Below are positions 1 through 8,420 of a DNA stretch of 64,000 bases, piece after piece. The DNA comes from JAVVHH01 sp964613945. GTDB lineage: Bacteria; Pseudomonadota; Alphaproteobacteria; Acetobacterales; Acetobacteraceae. The position numbers and the translations under genes were made by a program. The stretch spans positions 1 to 64,000 of the forward strand of contig CAZTJC010000007.1 of assembly GCA_964613945.1 (NCBI GenBank). Direction: 5' to 3'. The notes below the pieces were generated by a model. That model worked only from the letters and a program-made list of their open reading frames with translations. It made no database searches and was not told where the DNA came from. Each line of letters starts with the position of its first letter. Within the stretch, counting starts at the first letter, position 1.

Positions 1-660
1 TCGCTCCGGGTGATGCCGCCGCCGGACATGGTCGCCAACCTGCGCGCCGACAACATCGACGGCTTTCTCGGGCCGGACCCCATCAACCAGCGCGCGGTGT
101 ATGACGGCATCGGGTTCATCCACCTGCTGTCCAAGCAGATCTGGGACGGCCATCCGTGCTGCGCGTTCGCGGTGAGCAAGTCATTCATCACCGAGAACCC
201 GAATACCTTCATGGCCCTGTCGCGGGCGATCATCGATGCCACTGGCTATGCCAACAAGGCGGAGAACCGCAAGGAGATCGCCGCCGCCATCGCGCCGGCC
301 AACTATCTCAACCAGCCGCCGATCGTGGTCGAGCAGGCGCTGACCGGGACCTATGCCGACGGGCTCGGCAACATCGTCCGCGAGCCGAACCGGGCCGGGT
401 TCGACCCCTTCCCGTGGCAGAGCTTCGCGGTCTGGATCATGACGCAGATGCAGCGTTGGGGGCAGCTCAAGCGCGAGGTCGACTATCAGCAGGTGGCGCA
501 GACCATCTATCTGGCGACGGATGCGGCGAAGTTCATGCAGCTTCAGGGGCAGATGCCGCCGAATGCCGCCACCAAGACGTTCGTCGTCATGGGCAAGACG
601 TTCGATCCGGCCAAGCCGGCCGAGTATCTTGCCTCGTTCGCGATCAAGCGCTCGCTTTGA
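1..660 (+). CDS. ABC transporter substrate-binding protein, nitrate/bicarbonate (NrtA/CmpA) type, C-terminal part
   Basis: The reading frame is open from the first base of the window to TGA at 658-660, so this is the last 219 codons of a gene whose start and signal peptide lie upstream. The visible part resembles the C-terminal lobe of NrtA/CmpA-type periplasmic binding proteins: a 'DGFLGPDPINQRAV' stretch, then 'WDGHPCCAFAVSKSFI', 'NYLNQPP' and a 'WQSFAVWIMTQMQRWGQL' region. It should deliver a small anion (nitrate, bicarbonate, sulfonate or similar) to the permease and ATPase encoded next, with which it overlaps by 4 nt. The substrate cannot be told from the fragment. Confidence 0.85.
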   Translation, partial: SLRVMPPPDMVANLRADNIDGFLGPDPINQRAVYDGIGFIHLLSKQIWDGHPCCAFAVSKSFITENPNTFMALSRAIIDATGYANKAENRKEIAAAIAPANYLNQPPIVVEQALTGTYADGLGNIVREPNRAGFDPFPWQSFAVWIMTQMQRWGQLKREVDYQQVAQTIYLATDAAKFMQLQGQMPPNAATKTFVVMGKTFDPAKPAEYLASFAIKRSL

Positions 661-1493
661 TCGCCGGGCTACGGGCGCCGCTGATCTCGCTGGGGATCCT
701 GGCGGTCTTCCTGGTCGCCTGGCACCTGGCCGTCAGCGGCAGCGGGCCGACCGGACCGGCAATGGACCCCGAATATGCCAAGCTGATGGGCGTCACGGTG
801 ACGACCGGCAAATCGGCGATGCCGGGACCGCTCGACGTCTTCTGGTCGATCGTAGAGATCATGAGCGACCCGTTCTATGTGCGCGGGCAGAACGACAAGG
901 GGCTGGGCATCCAGCTGCTCTACTCGATCCGGCGCGTGGGCGTCGGCTACGGGCTGGCGGTGCTGGTCGCCATCCCGGCCGGGTTTCTGATCGGCATGTC
1001 GCCGCTGATCGGGCGGGCGCTTGACCCGTTCATTCAGCTGCTCAAGCCGGTGTCGCCGCTCGCCTGGATGCCGCTGGCGCTTTACACGATCAAGGACAGC
1101 AACGTGTCCTCCGTGTTCGTGATCTTCATCTGCGCGCTGTGGCCGATGCTGATCAACACGGCATTCGGCGTATCCGGGGTTCGGCAGGAGTGGCGCAACG
1201 TGGCGCGGACGCTCGAGGTGGGGCCGTTGCGGCAGGCGTTCACCGTCATCCTGCCGGCGGCGGCGCCGACGATCCTGACCGGCATGCGGATCTCGATCGG
1301 CATCGCCTGGCTGGTGATCGTCGCGGCGGAGATGCTCGTGGGCGGGACCGGGATCGGCTACTTCGTCTGGAACGAGTGGAACAATCTGTCGATCACCCAT
1401 GTGATCGTGTCGATCTTGGTGATCGGCATCGTGGGCATGGTGCTCGATCAGATCCTGGCGCGGTGCCAACGTCTCGTGACGTTCCCGGAATAG
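657..1493 (+). CDS. ABC transporter permease, NrtB/SsuC/TauC type
   Basis: 278-residue inner-membrane permease of the nitrate/sulfonate/taurine importer class. The chosen start is TTG at 657, which overlaps the TGA of the binding-protein gene (TTGA) and suggests translational coupling; the reading frame runs further upstream, but only as a shadow of the preceding gene. An N-terminal membrane segment (about residues 7-25) is followed by a hydrophilic stretch, as in NrtB, then the binding-protein-dependent transport domain. The cytoplasmic coupling loop is seen as 'EWRNVARTLEVGPLRQAFTVILPAAAPTILTG'. The ATPase gene follows after 4 nt. Confidence 0.88.
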   Translation: MIAGLRAPLISLGILAVFLVAWHLAVSGSGPTGPAMDPEYAKLMGVTVTTGKSAMPGPLDVFWSIVEIMSDPFYVRGQNDKGLGIQLLYSIRRVGVGYGLAVLVAIPAGFLIGMSPLIGRALDPFIQLLKPVSPLAWMPLALYTIKDSNVSSVFVIFICALWPMLINTAFGVSGVRQEWRNVARTLEVGPLRQAFTVILPAAAPTILTGMRISIGIAWLVIVAAEMLVGGTGIGYFVWNEWNNLSITHVIVSILVIGIVGMVLDQILARCQRLVTFPE

Positions 1494-1497
1494 GCAG

Positions 1498-2283
1498 GTG
1501 TCGCCCATCATTTCGATCGAGGGGATCGCCCGCGTCTTCGGCGGGGTGCCGGTGTTCGAGGATTTATGGCTGCCGGTGCATCGCGGCGAGTTCGTCTGCA
1601 TGATCGGTCATTCCGGCTGCGGCAAGACGACGGTGTTGAACATTCTGGCCGGGCTGGATCGGCCGAGCGCGGGCGTAGTGCTGGTAGATGGCCGGGAGAT
1701 CACCGGGCCGAGCCTCGACCGTGCGGTGGTGTTCCAGGGTCACGCCTTGCTGCCGTGGCGGTCGGCGCTGGGCAACGTCGCCTTTGCGGTCCGTTCGCGC
1801 TGGCCACAGGCGGGCAAGGACGAGGTGGAGGCGCGGGCGCGGCGGGCAATCGCGCTGGTGGGGCTGGCAGGGTCAGAGGGGAAGCGGCCGGCGCAACTGT
1901 CCGGGGGCATGAAGCAGCGGGTCGGCATCGCGCGGGCGTTGTCGATCGAGCCGAAGATCCTGCTGATGGACGAGCCGTTCTCGGCACTTGACGCCCTGAC
2001 CCGGGGCACGTTGCAGGACGAAGCCCGGCGCATCTGCGTCAACAGTGGCCAGACCACCTTCATGATCACCCACGACATCGACGAGGCGATCTTCCTGGCG
2101 GACAAGATCGTGCTGATGACCAACGGACCTTGCGCGCGGATCGCCGAGATCGTGGTCAACCCGCTGCCGGCGGGCCGGGTCAGAACGGAGCTGCACCACA
2201 ATCCCAACTACACGGCCATACGAAATCACCTGATCGACTTCCTGCTTGGCCGCGGCAGTAATCGGCTCGATTCCAAATACTGA
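1498..2283 (+). CDS. ABC transporter ATP-binding protein, NrtD/SsuB/TauB type
   Basis: 261-residue ATPase of the same importer, starting at GTG 1498. All nucleotide-binding motifs are intact: Walker A GHSGCGKTT (residues 37-45), Q-loop Gln80, signature LSGGM (134-138), Walker B ILLMDEP with Asp158/Glu159, and switch His192 in 'MITHD'. The 'VFQGHALLPW' Q-loop is typical of the NrtD/SsuB/TauB group. The C-terminal tail ('HNPNYTAIRNHLIDFLL') resembles NrtD/CmpD, which favours a nitrate/bicarbonate-like substrate over a sulfonate, though weakly. It completes the visible three-gene operon. Confidence 0.9.
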   Translation: MSPIISIEGIARVFGGVPVFEDLWLPVHRGEFVCMIGHSGCGKTTVLNILAGLDRPSAGVVLVDGREITGPSLDRAVVFQGHALLPWRSALGNVAFAVRSRWPQAGKDEVEARARRAIALVGLAGSEGKRPAQLSGGMKQRVGIARALSIEPKILLMDEPFSALDALTRGTLQDEARRICVNSGQTTFMITHDIDEAIFLADKIVLMTNGPCARIAEIVVNPLPAGRVRTELHHNPNYTAIRNHLIDFLLGRGSNRLDSKY

Positions 2284-2402
2284 CGAGCCCGGCATGCGGT
2301 CGTTGCGAGTTTAGTCAAGGACAACTCTTTCTGATGGACAGCCTCCTGAACCGCAGCGCCGTCAAGCGTTGCAGTAGCAGATCCCACAGAAGCGAGACGA
2401 TC

Positions 2403-2882
2403 ATGGACATCAAGGACACCTACATCACCGGCCTGCGCAACCAGCACGCCGTCGAGACCCAGGCGATCGGCACCATTCAAAACGAAATGCCGCGCATGAA
2501 GGCCTATCCGGAACTGCAAGCCCGTATGCAGCAGGACAAGGATCGGTCGACGGCACAGGCGGCAAAGCTGGATGCTATGCTGGCGAAGCACGGCACCAGC
2601 AAGTCCGTCCTCAAGGAAGCCGTAGCCGGCACTGTCGCGACGGTCGCCGGGTTCGTGCATGCGCCGTCGGGCGATGACGTGATCAAGAACGTGCTCGCCG
2701 CAATGGGCTACAAGGCGTACGAGGCCGGGTCATACACCGTGCTGATGACGATGGCCGAGATGGCAGGGTTCAGCGACGACGTCGCGAGCTTGAAGCAGAT
2801 GAAGGAAGAGGAAGATGAGATGGGCAACTGGCTTGCCGGTTACATCCCGACCATGCTTCAGCAGTATACCAAGGCAGCTTAA
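2403..2882 (+). CDS. DUF892 (YciE/YciF-like) ferritin-fold protein
   Basis: 159-residue protein of the DUF892 family, a four-helix ferritin-like fold often linked to stress responses and of uncertain biochemical role. The N-terminus 'MDIKDTYITGLRNQHAVETQAI' fits the family, so ATG 2403 was chosen over an in-frame ATG at 2334 that would add 23 unrelated residues. Acidic/His metal-ligand-like positions recur (HAVE, 'EAGSYTVLMTMAE', 'KEEEDE'). It stands alone between the ABC operon and a clear hairpin terminator, so it is probably monocistronic. Confidence 0.85.
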   Translation: MDIKDTYITGLRNQHAVETQAIGTIQNEMPRMKAYPELQARMQQDKDRSTAQAAKLDAMLAKHGTSKSVLKEAVAGTVATVAGFVHAPSGDDVIKNVLAAMGYKAYEAGSYTVLMTMAEMAGFSDDVASLKQMKEEEDEMGNWLAGYIPTMLQQYTKAA

Positions 2883-2888
2883 GTATTC

Positions 2889-2914
2889 GTCCCGATGCCA
2901 CCAGGCATCGGGAC
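2889..2914. terminator. Perfect 11-bp hairpin between convergent genes
   Basis: The left arm GTCCCGATGCC (2889-2899), loop ACCA and right arm GGCATCGGGAC (2904-2914) pair without mismatch. It lies 6 nt past the DUF892 stop codon and 23 nt before the 3' end of the opposite-strand glucan gene. It can therefore serve both converging transcripts. The T-tract is weak (CCTTCCTTA) on the plus strand. Confidence 0.8.
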
Positions 2915-2937
2915 CCTTCCTTACGACTTACCGCAAC

Positions 2938-4425
2938 TCACGTAGTCCAGCGATAGCGCCATTGTTCCGCCAACGGGGTCGTTTCGCTCAGCAGATTGCA
3001 GGTCAGATCGGCGATGGCGCCGTCGGCCGGATCGAACTCCAGGCTGATCCGCCAGCCGCCCTCCTCCCCGTTCGGGCCCGAGTAACCTTCGCGTAGGACG
3101 CCGCTGGTCGATGACAGCGTCACGCTGGTCTTGGCGGCGTCGCCGCGCCCGCGCAGGCTGTCGCCGGCAAAGTCGAGCACGAACACCACGGCCTTGCCGT
3201 TTCGGCCGATCCGCATCTGCTGCAGCCGCGCCAAGCGACGGTCAGCGGGGGTCGTCGCACCCCAATACAGCCGATAGGTGAACTGGTTTTCCGACCCGGC
3301 GCGCAGCTTGTCTCGACCGCGCCAGAACGCGACGATGTTGTCGTTGTATTCGGTGGTCGTCGGGATCTCGACCAGATCCAGCGTGCCTCCGCCCCATGAT
3401 CCAATCGGTTCCACCCAGGCGGAGGGTCGTCGCTCATACGGCACCTGCAGGTCGCCATATTGCTCGAAGCCACGCTCCCGCTGCAGTAGGCCGAAGCCGC
3501 GCTGGTCGAAGTCGCCGAAGGCGGTGGTCTCGACGCGGGCCGGGTTGATCAACGGCCGCCAGAATGTTTCGCCGGCACCGTTGATCGCGGCCAGCCCGCC
3601 GCTGTCGTGCACCGCCGTCCGCCAATCGTCGCCCTTGGCGCCGGCGCGATCGCGCGGCGCGAACTGATACATGCTGGTCAACGGCGCCAGCCCCCAATCG
3701 GCGATCGCGACGCGCGGGTACAGCGTGCACTCCACGTCGATGGTGGTCGTTTCTCCGGGGCGCAACAGGAAGCGGTAGGCGCCGGCGATGCTGGGGCTGT
3801 CGAGCAGAGCATGGACCACCAGCGCCGTTGCCCCCGGGGCGGGCCGCTCCAACCAGAATGCCCGGAAGAACGGAAACTCCTCCGGCTCGGGGCGGCCGGT
3901 CCCGATCGCCAGTCCGCGCGCCGACAGCCCGTAGAACGTGTTGCGCCCGACCGCCCGGAAGTAGCTTGCCCCCAGGAAGACGCAGAACTCGTCATACTGG
4001 TCGGGCTGATTAATGGCCGCATGGACGCGGAACCCGGCAAAGCCGAGGTTGGGCGGCAAGGCCGGGCCGTCGCCGACGTCGAACATCTCCGGCGCAAATC
4101 CGATCGGTGCGCTCGTCCCGTGCGTCACTTCGAACAGCTCGACGCCGCGCGCGTAAAGGAAGCCCCGGGCGAACAGGCCGATACGGAATGGCAATCCCTG
4201 CCACAGCGCCCGCTCCTGCCGGAAGCTGATCGCGCGGTAGCCGTCATAGCTGAGGGCGTCCATCCCCGGCGGCAGCGGCACCTGTGGATCGTGGAACGGT
4301 GCCCGCGCCAACTCCGCGGCACGATTGCGCACCAGCGCGGCGGAGAAGGCCTGCTCCGGCTCGGGCTTGGCAGCCGCGACCAGCAATGTGGCCGCACCGA
4401 GCGCCGCTCGCCGCGTCAGCTTCAT
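2938..4425 (-). CDS. Periplasmic glucan biosynthesis protein, OpgG/OpgD (MdoG) family
   Basis: 495-residue protein of the OpgG/OpgD family, which acts in the periplasm on osmoregulated periplasmic glucans. The N-terminus 'MKLTRRAALGAATLLVAAA' is a twin-arginine-type signal, as in OpgD rather than Sec-exported OpgG. Family features follow: 'PPGMDALSYDGYRAISFR', 'GLFARGFLYARGVELFEV', the 'NTFYGLSARGLAI' block, 'RPLINPARVETTAFGD' and 'YTLYWG'-like 'YRLYWGATTPADR'. Length is normal for the family. No membrane glucosyltransferase (OpgH) gene is nearby, so it is an orphan locus. It diverges from the TetR gene at 4641. Confidence 0.88.
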   Translation of the reverse strand: MKLTRRAALGAATLLVAAAKPEPEQAFSAALVRNRAAELARAPFHDPQVPLPPGMDALSYDGYRAISFRQERALWQGLPFRIGLFARGFLYARGVELFEVTHGTSAPIGFAPEMFDVGDGPALPPNLGFAGFRVHAAINQPDQYDEFCVFLGASYFRAVGRNTFYGLSARGLAIGTGRPEPEEFPFFRAFWLERPAPGATALVVHALLDSPSIAGAYRFLLRPGETTTIDVECTLYPRVAIADWGLAPLTSMYQFAPRDRAGAKGDDWRTAVHDSGGLAAINGAGETFWRPLINPARVETTAFGDFDQRGFGLLQRERGFEQYGDLQVPYERRPSAWVEPIGSWGGGTLDLVEIPTTTEYNDNIVAFWRGRDKLRAGSENQFTYRLYWGATTPADRRLARLQQMRIGRNGKAVVFVLDFAGDSLRGRGDAAKTSVTLSSTSGVLREGYSGPNGEEGGWRISLEFDPADGAIADLTCNLLSETTPLAEQWRYRWTT

Positions 4426-4575
4426 GGTCGGTCGGCTGCCGACTTTGATGGGGCGTATCGCACTGACACCTCTCCTTGCACCGTTTCGGGCAGGACCCCA
4501 CTCGAGATCGCGCCGGACGAGGATATGCTCGCGTTTAGCAATCCCGCCAAGCGGCGCCTGCTGACGTCATCAAGA

Positions 4576-4614
4576 AACAAACATGTTGATCGGTTTGTTA
4601 ATTGATGCGTCAAT
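4576..4614. promoter_or_regulatory. Two inverted repeats, candidate TetR operator
   Basis: AACAAAC (4576-4582) and GTTTGTT (4593-4599) form one inverted repeat with a 10-nt spacer. ATTGA (4601-4605) and TCAAT (4610-4614) form a second with a 4-nt centre. They lie 27-65 nt upstream of the TetR start codon in the divergent spacer with the glucan gene. This is where an autoregulating TetR protein would bind, but no binding evidence exists in the sequence alone. Confidence 0.45.
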
Positions 4615-4640
4615 CGAAACATCGCAGGTAAGGTGTCGTC

Positions 4641-5288
4641 GTGGCGAACCGAGTTTCACCGGTCAGGCAGACCCAGGAGCAACGGAGCGATCGCACCCAG
4701 CTGCTCGTGCAGGAGGCGACCCTCCGTCTGCTGCTCGAGGTCGGCTACACCCGGCTGACGACCGCCGAGGTCGCCCGGTCCGCCGGCGTCTCGCGCGGCG
4801 CGCTCACGCATCAGTTCGCCAGCAAGGAAGAGCTGGTGGTGCGATCGATCTCCCATCAGCTCGACGGGGTCAGCTCGTCGCTGAACGCCTTTGCCGCGAG
4901 CGCCTTGCCGGGCCGGCCGGGCGTCGAGGAAACCGTGGACCACCTTTGGGCCGTCATGTCGGACGGCTTGTTCTACATCACGATGGAATACCTGCCGGAG
5001 GCGCGACACAACCCGCCATTCCGGAGCAGCCTGATCCCCGTCGTGCAACGATTCCATGCGGCGTTGGACCTGGTCTGGGCCAAGCTCGCTTCCGCGAACG
5101 GTTTGGGCCCGGAACAGGCGCGGGTGACGCTCAACGCCACCATGTGCCTGATCCGCGGCATGGTCGCGCAGAGCGTGCTGCGCGACGAGCCCGGCTATTT
5201 CACCGAGCTGCTCGCCTATTGGAAGCGGCATCTGCGCGCCGAGATCGCCGGGCCAGGCTCCAAGCCGCCGCTCCCCCTTTCCCGCTGA
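4641..5288 (+). CDS. TetR/AcrR-family transcriptional regulator
   Basis: 215 residues, GTG start at 4641. The N-terminal helix-turn-helix reads 'LTTAEVARSAGVSRGALTHQFASKEELV' (about residues 34-61), a standard TetR DNA-binding domain, followed by an all-helical effector domain of usual length. The MFS gene starts 14 nt downstream, so the regulator probably controls its own transcript and the MFS/GAF/amidohydrolase genes behind it. Inverted repeats just upstream are the likely operator. The effector is unknown; a substrate of the MFS transporter or amidohydrolase is a reasonable guess. Confidence 0.9.
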   Translation: MANRVSPVRQTQEQRSDRTQLLVQEATLRLLLEVGYTRLTTAEVARSAGVSRGALTHQFASKEELVVRSISHQLDGVSSSLNAFAASALPGRPGVEETVDHLWAVMSDGLFYITMEYLPEARHNPPFRSSLIPVVQRFHAALDLVWAKLASANGLGPEQARVTLNATMCLIRGMVAQSVLRDEPGYFTELLAYWKRHLRAEIAGPGSKPPLPLSR

Positions 5289-5302
5289 CTAGAGGAACGC
5301 CG

Positions 5303-6682
5303 ATGTCCAACATAGCTGCGCGTATCGAGCGCATTCCGTTCAACCCGTTCCATTGGCAGCTGTTGATGATCGGCGGGCTCGGGTATGCGTTCGACGGGTT
5401 GGACGCCGCGGTCGTCGCCTTTGTGTTGCCGATCCTGCGCACCAGCTGGTCGCTCAGCAGCATCCAGGTCGGCTTCCTGGGTAGCGCCACCTATGTCGGC
5501 TTCTTCTTCGGCGCCCTGTTCGCCGGCCTTATCGGCGATGCCATCGGGCGCAAGGCGGTGATGATGTGGGCGCTGGTGATCTATTGCGTCGCTTCCGTCG
5601 CGTCCGCCTTTGCGCAGGATTGGCCGACATTCCTGGCCTGCCGGGTTGTCGCCGGTGCTGGGACGGGTGCGGAGTCCGCCATCATCGCGCCGTTCCTGAC
5701 GGAGTTCGTGGCGGGGCGGTATCGCGGGCGGTTCACCGGGTCGCTGGCCGGGTTCTTCTCGTTCGGCTTCGTGGCTGCCGCCTTGCTCGGCTACTTCATC
5801 ATCCCACTGCATCCGGAAGCCTGGCGCTGGGTGCTGGTGGCGACGGCGCTGCCGATCGTGATGCTGCTGTGGTGGCGGCGCGCGCTGCCGGAATCGCCGC
5901 GCTGGCTCGCCAGCATGGGACGCGAGGCGGAGGCCGAAGCCGTGGTCGCGGGCATGGAACGACGGGCGGAACGCGCCGGCCACGTGCTGGGCGTGGTTCC
6001 CGCCAACACCGCGGCAACGGTCGACATCGGCGGCGAGCGTTCCTTCTTCGGCAAGCTGGCCCTGCTCTGGGCGCCGGGCCTGGCGCGCATCACCGCGATG
6101 ACCTGGGTGATGTGGGTGTCGATCACCTTCAGCTATTACGCCTTCTTCACCTGGATCCCGAGCCTGCTGGTCGCCAGCGGCATGACCATCACCCGCTCGT
6201 TCGGCTACTCCATCGCCATCTACCTGGCGCAGATCCCCGGCTACTTCTCGGCCGCCTACATGAACGAGCGGATCGGGCGCCAGGCCACCATCGCGAGCTA
6301 CATGATCCTGGGCGGCATCTCGGCCATCGGCCTAGCGATCGCCGGGACCGACCAGACCGTGATGCTCGCCGGCATCTGCCTGTCGTTCTTCATGAACGGC
6401 ACCTATGCAGGGGTGTATGCCTACACGCCGGAGCTGTTCCCCACCGAGGTGCGCGCGACCGGCATGGGCACCGCTTCCTCGGTCGGCCGGATCGGCGCCA
6501 TCGTGTCGCCGATCCTGGTCGGCTGGCTGTATCCCAATTTCGGCTTCGCCGGCGTATTCGGCACCACCACCGTGGTGCTGCTGATCGGCGCAACCGCGGT
6601 GATTTTCATGGGCATCCAGACCAGGGGCCGCTCGCTGGAGGACATCACGGCCGAGGAACTGGCGTCCGAGGGGCGGACATGA
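5303..6682 (+). CDS. MFS transporter, aromatic acid/metabolite:H+ symporter-like
   Basis: 459-residue major facilitator with about 12 membrane segments. ATG 5303 has an AGAGGAA ribosome site, and the frame upstream of it only shadows the TetR gene. Signature motifs are present: 'GLIGDAIGRKAVM' in loop 2-3, 'RVVAGAGTGAESAIIAPFLTEF' in TM4, 'ALPESPRWL' at the end of the N-terminal half and 'PELFPTEVRATGMG' in TM10-11. These place it in the sugar/metabolite:H+ symporter group. The GAF-protein gene overlaps its stop codon (ATGA), so import of the amidohydrolase substrate is a plausible job. Confidence 0.88.
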   Translation: MSNIAARIERIPFNPFHWQLLMIGGLGYAFDGLDAAVVAFVLPILRTSWSLSSIQVGFLGSATYVGFFFGALFAGLIGDAIGRKAVMMWALVIYCVASVASAFAQDWPTFLACRVVAGAGTGAESAIIAPFLTEFVAGRYRGRFTGSLAGFFSFGFVAAALLGYFIIPLHPEAWRWVLVATALPIVMLLWWRRALPESPRWLASMGREAEAEAVVAGMERRAERAGHVLGVVPANTAATVDIGGERSFFGKLALLWAPGLARITAMTWVMWVSITFSYYAFFTWIPSLLVASGMTITRSFGYSIAIYLAQIPGYFSAAYMNERIGRQATIASYMILGGISAIGLAIAGTDQTVMLAGICLSFFMNGTYAGVYAYTPELFPTEVRATGMGTASSVGRIGAIVSPILVGWLYPNFGFAGVFGTTTVVLLIGATAVIFMGIQTRGRSLEDITAEELASEGRT

Positions 6683-7167
6683 TCACCGTCGACGCCCTCG
6701 ACCGGATGGCAGCCAGCCACGCCCTGGCGGGACAGCCGGAGGCTAGCCTGGCCGTGCTGGCCGATATCCTGGCCGCGCAGCCCGGCTATCGGCTGTTCAC
6801 CGTGCTGTTGCATGACCCGGCCCACAACGAGATCCGCCGGGCCTTCAGCAGCCGGCCTGCCGAGTATCCGGTGGGTGGCGCCAAGCCGATCACCGACTCG
6901 CCCTGGATGGAGCAGGTACTGCGGCGCGGCGAGCCTTATGTCGGCCGTGACCGCGACGACATCCGCACCGTGTTCTTCGATTACGAGCTGATCTGGTCGC
7001 TCGGCTGCGAAAGCGTGCTGAACCTGCCGGTGCGGTGGAACGGCCAGGTCATCGCTACACTCAATTTACTGCACGAGGCGCATTGGTATGACGATACGGT
7101 GCCGGAGCGCCTCGTCACCCTGGCCCAGCTCGCCATACCTGCCCTCCTCAGCCTGCAAGGGAACTAA
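6679..7167 (+). CDS. Small GAF-domain protein
   Basis: 162-residue stand-alone GAF-type protein without an output domain. ATG 6679 overlaps the MFS stop codon (ATGA). The core reads 'ILAAQPGYRLFTVLLHDP' for the first strands, a 'EPYVGRDRDDIRTVFFDY' segment, and 'SLGCESVLNLPVRWNGQVIATLNLLHE' for the last strands. That last motif is typical of GAF ligand pockets and of free methionine sulfoxide reductase-like folds, but the cysteine set for that enzyme is not present (one Cys, in 'LGCESV'). It lies between a transporter and a hydrolase and may sense or bind their substrate; the function is unknown. Confidence 0.75.
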   Translation: MITVDALDRMAASHALAGQPEASLAVLADILAAQPGYRLFTVLLHDPAHNEIRRAFSSRPAEYPVGGAKPITDSPWMEQVLRRGEPYVGRDRDDIRTVFFDYELIWSLGCESVLNLPVRWNGQVIATLNLLHEAHWYDDTVPERLVTLAQLAIPALLSLQGN

Positions 7168-7170
7168 CCC

Positions 7171-8406
7171 ATGTCGCAGCAGACCTTGTTTCTCAACGCC
7201 GCGCTGGTCGATGGCAGCGCTCCCGAGCCGCGGGCCGGCAATGTGCTGGTCGAGGATGGCGTGATCGTCGCCGTCGATGCCGCGCCCGGCGCGCGGGAGG
7301 CCCGCGAGGTGATCGACCTGCAGGGGCGCACGCTGATGCCCGGGCTGATCGACTGCCACGTCCATGTGGTGGCCAGCATGATGGATCTGGCGGCCAACGC
7401 GCAGCTGCCGGATGCCATGGCGGTGATGCGCTCGCTGCCGATCCTGAAGGGCATGCTGGACCGCGGCTTCACCACCGTCCGCGACGTCGGCGGGGCACCC
7501 TGGGCCCTGGCGGAGGCGATGACGCTGGGCTACGCGCCCGGGCCGCGTCTGGTGGTGTGCGGCAAGGCGCTGGCCAAGACCGGTGGCCATGTCGACAACC
7601 GCCCGCGGCATGACACCTTCGACGCCACGCGCTGGAGCCGGAATTTTGGGGCGCTGGGCCGGGTCGCCGACGGGGTGGACGAGGTGCGCCGGGCTTGCCG
7701 GCAGGAGCTGCGGCAGGGCGCGCAATTCCTCAAGGTCATGGCCAATGGCGGCGTGTCCTCGCCCACCGATCCGATCGCCTGGCAGGGCTACTCGGTCGCC
7801 GAGATGACCGCGATCGTGGAGGAAGCGCAGGACGCTCAGACGTATGTTTCGGCGCATGTCTACACCGCGGCCGCCATCCAGCGCGCGGTGCGGTGCGGCA
7901 TCCATTCGCTGGAACACTGCAACCTGATCGATGCCGCGACCGCCCGGATGGCCGCCGCGGCGGGCGCGGTGGCGGTGCCGACGCTGGTGACCTATGAGGC
8001 GCTCGCGCAGGACGGGCCGTCGTACGGTTTGCCGGCGGCCTCCATCGCCAAGATCGAGGACGTGCGCAGCGCCGGCATGGACAGCTTGTCGATCATGCGC
8101 GACGCCGGGCTGACCATGGCGTTCGGCACCGACCTGCTGGGCGAGACCCATGTGCGGCAGAGCGAGGAGTTCGCCATTCGCGGCCGGGTGCTGCCGGCGG
8201 CCGAGATCATCGCGGCCACCACCACCGTCGCGGCCCGGCTGCTCGGCCAGGAAGGACGGCTGGGCGTGGTAGCGCCCGGCGCGGTGGCCGACCTGATCGT
8301 GGTGGAGGGCAATCCGCTGGATGACGTGGCGATCCTGTCGCGGCCCGAGCGCACGGTCGTGCTCGTCATGCAGGGTGGATCGATCCACCGCCGTTCGCTG
8401 CACTGA
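7171..8406 (+). CDS. Metal-dependent amidohydrolase, imidazolonepropionase / Xaa-Pro dipeptidase-like
   Basis: 411-residue amidohydrolase-superfamily enzyme. Metal ligands are readable: 'GLIDCHVHV' (HxH on strand 1), Lys in 'QFLKVMANGGV' (probably the carboxylated bridging lysine), His in 'VSAHVYT', His in 'SLEHCNLID' and Asp in 'AFGTDLLGE'. This arrangement is found in imidazolonepropionase-like proteins and the related prolyl-dipeptidase/carboxypeptidase group. The gene follows the GAF protein by 3 nt and precedes putA by 14 nt. An Xaa-Pro or other proline-releasing amide is therefore an attractive substrate, though this is inference from context. Confidence 0.85.
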   Translation: MSQQTLFLNAALVDGSAPEPRAGNVLVEDGVIVAVDAAPGAREAREVIDLQGRTLMPGLIDCHVHVVASMMDLAANAQLPDAMAVMRSLPILKGMLDRGFTTVRDVGGAPWALAEAMTLGYAPGPRLVVCGKALAKTGGHVDNRPRHDTFDATRWSRNFGALGRVADGVDEVRRACRQELRQGAQFLKVMANGGVSSPTDPIAWQGYSVAEMTAIVEEAQDAQTYVSAHVYTAAAIQRAVRCGIHSLEHCNLIDAATARMAAAAGAVAVPTLVTYEALAQDGPSYGLPAASIAKIEDVRSAGMDSLSIMRDAGLTMAFGTDLLGETHVRQSEEFAIRGRVLPAAEIIAATTTVAARLLGQEGRLGVVAPGAVADLIVVEGNPLDDVAILSRPERTVVLVMQGGSIHRRSLH

Positions 8407-8420
8407 ACCGGAGCCTGCCG

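Noticed and set aside
156..656. Long upstream extension of the first permease
   Set aside because: It is a frame-shifted copy of the binding-protein gene; TTG 657 in TTGA overlap gives a normal permease start.
4583..5302. 240-codon N-terminal extension of the MFS gene
   Set aside because: It overlaps the TetR gene completely in another frame; ATG 5303 has a good ribosome site and begins a typical MFS N-terminus.
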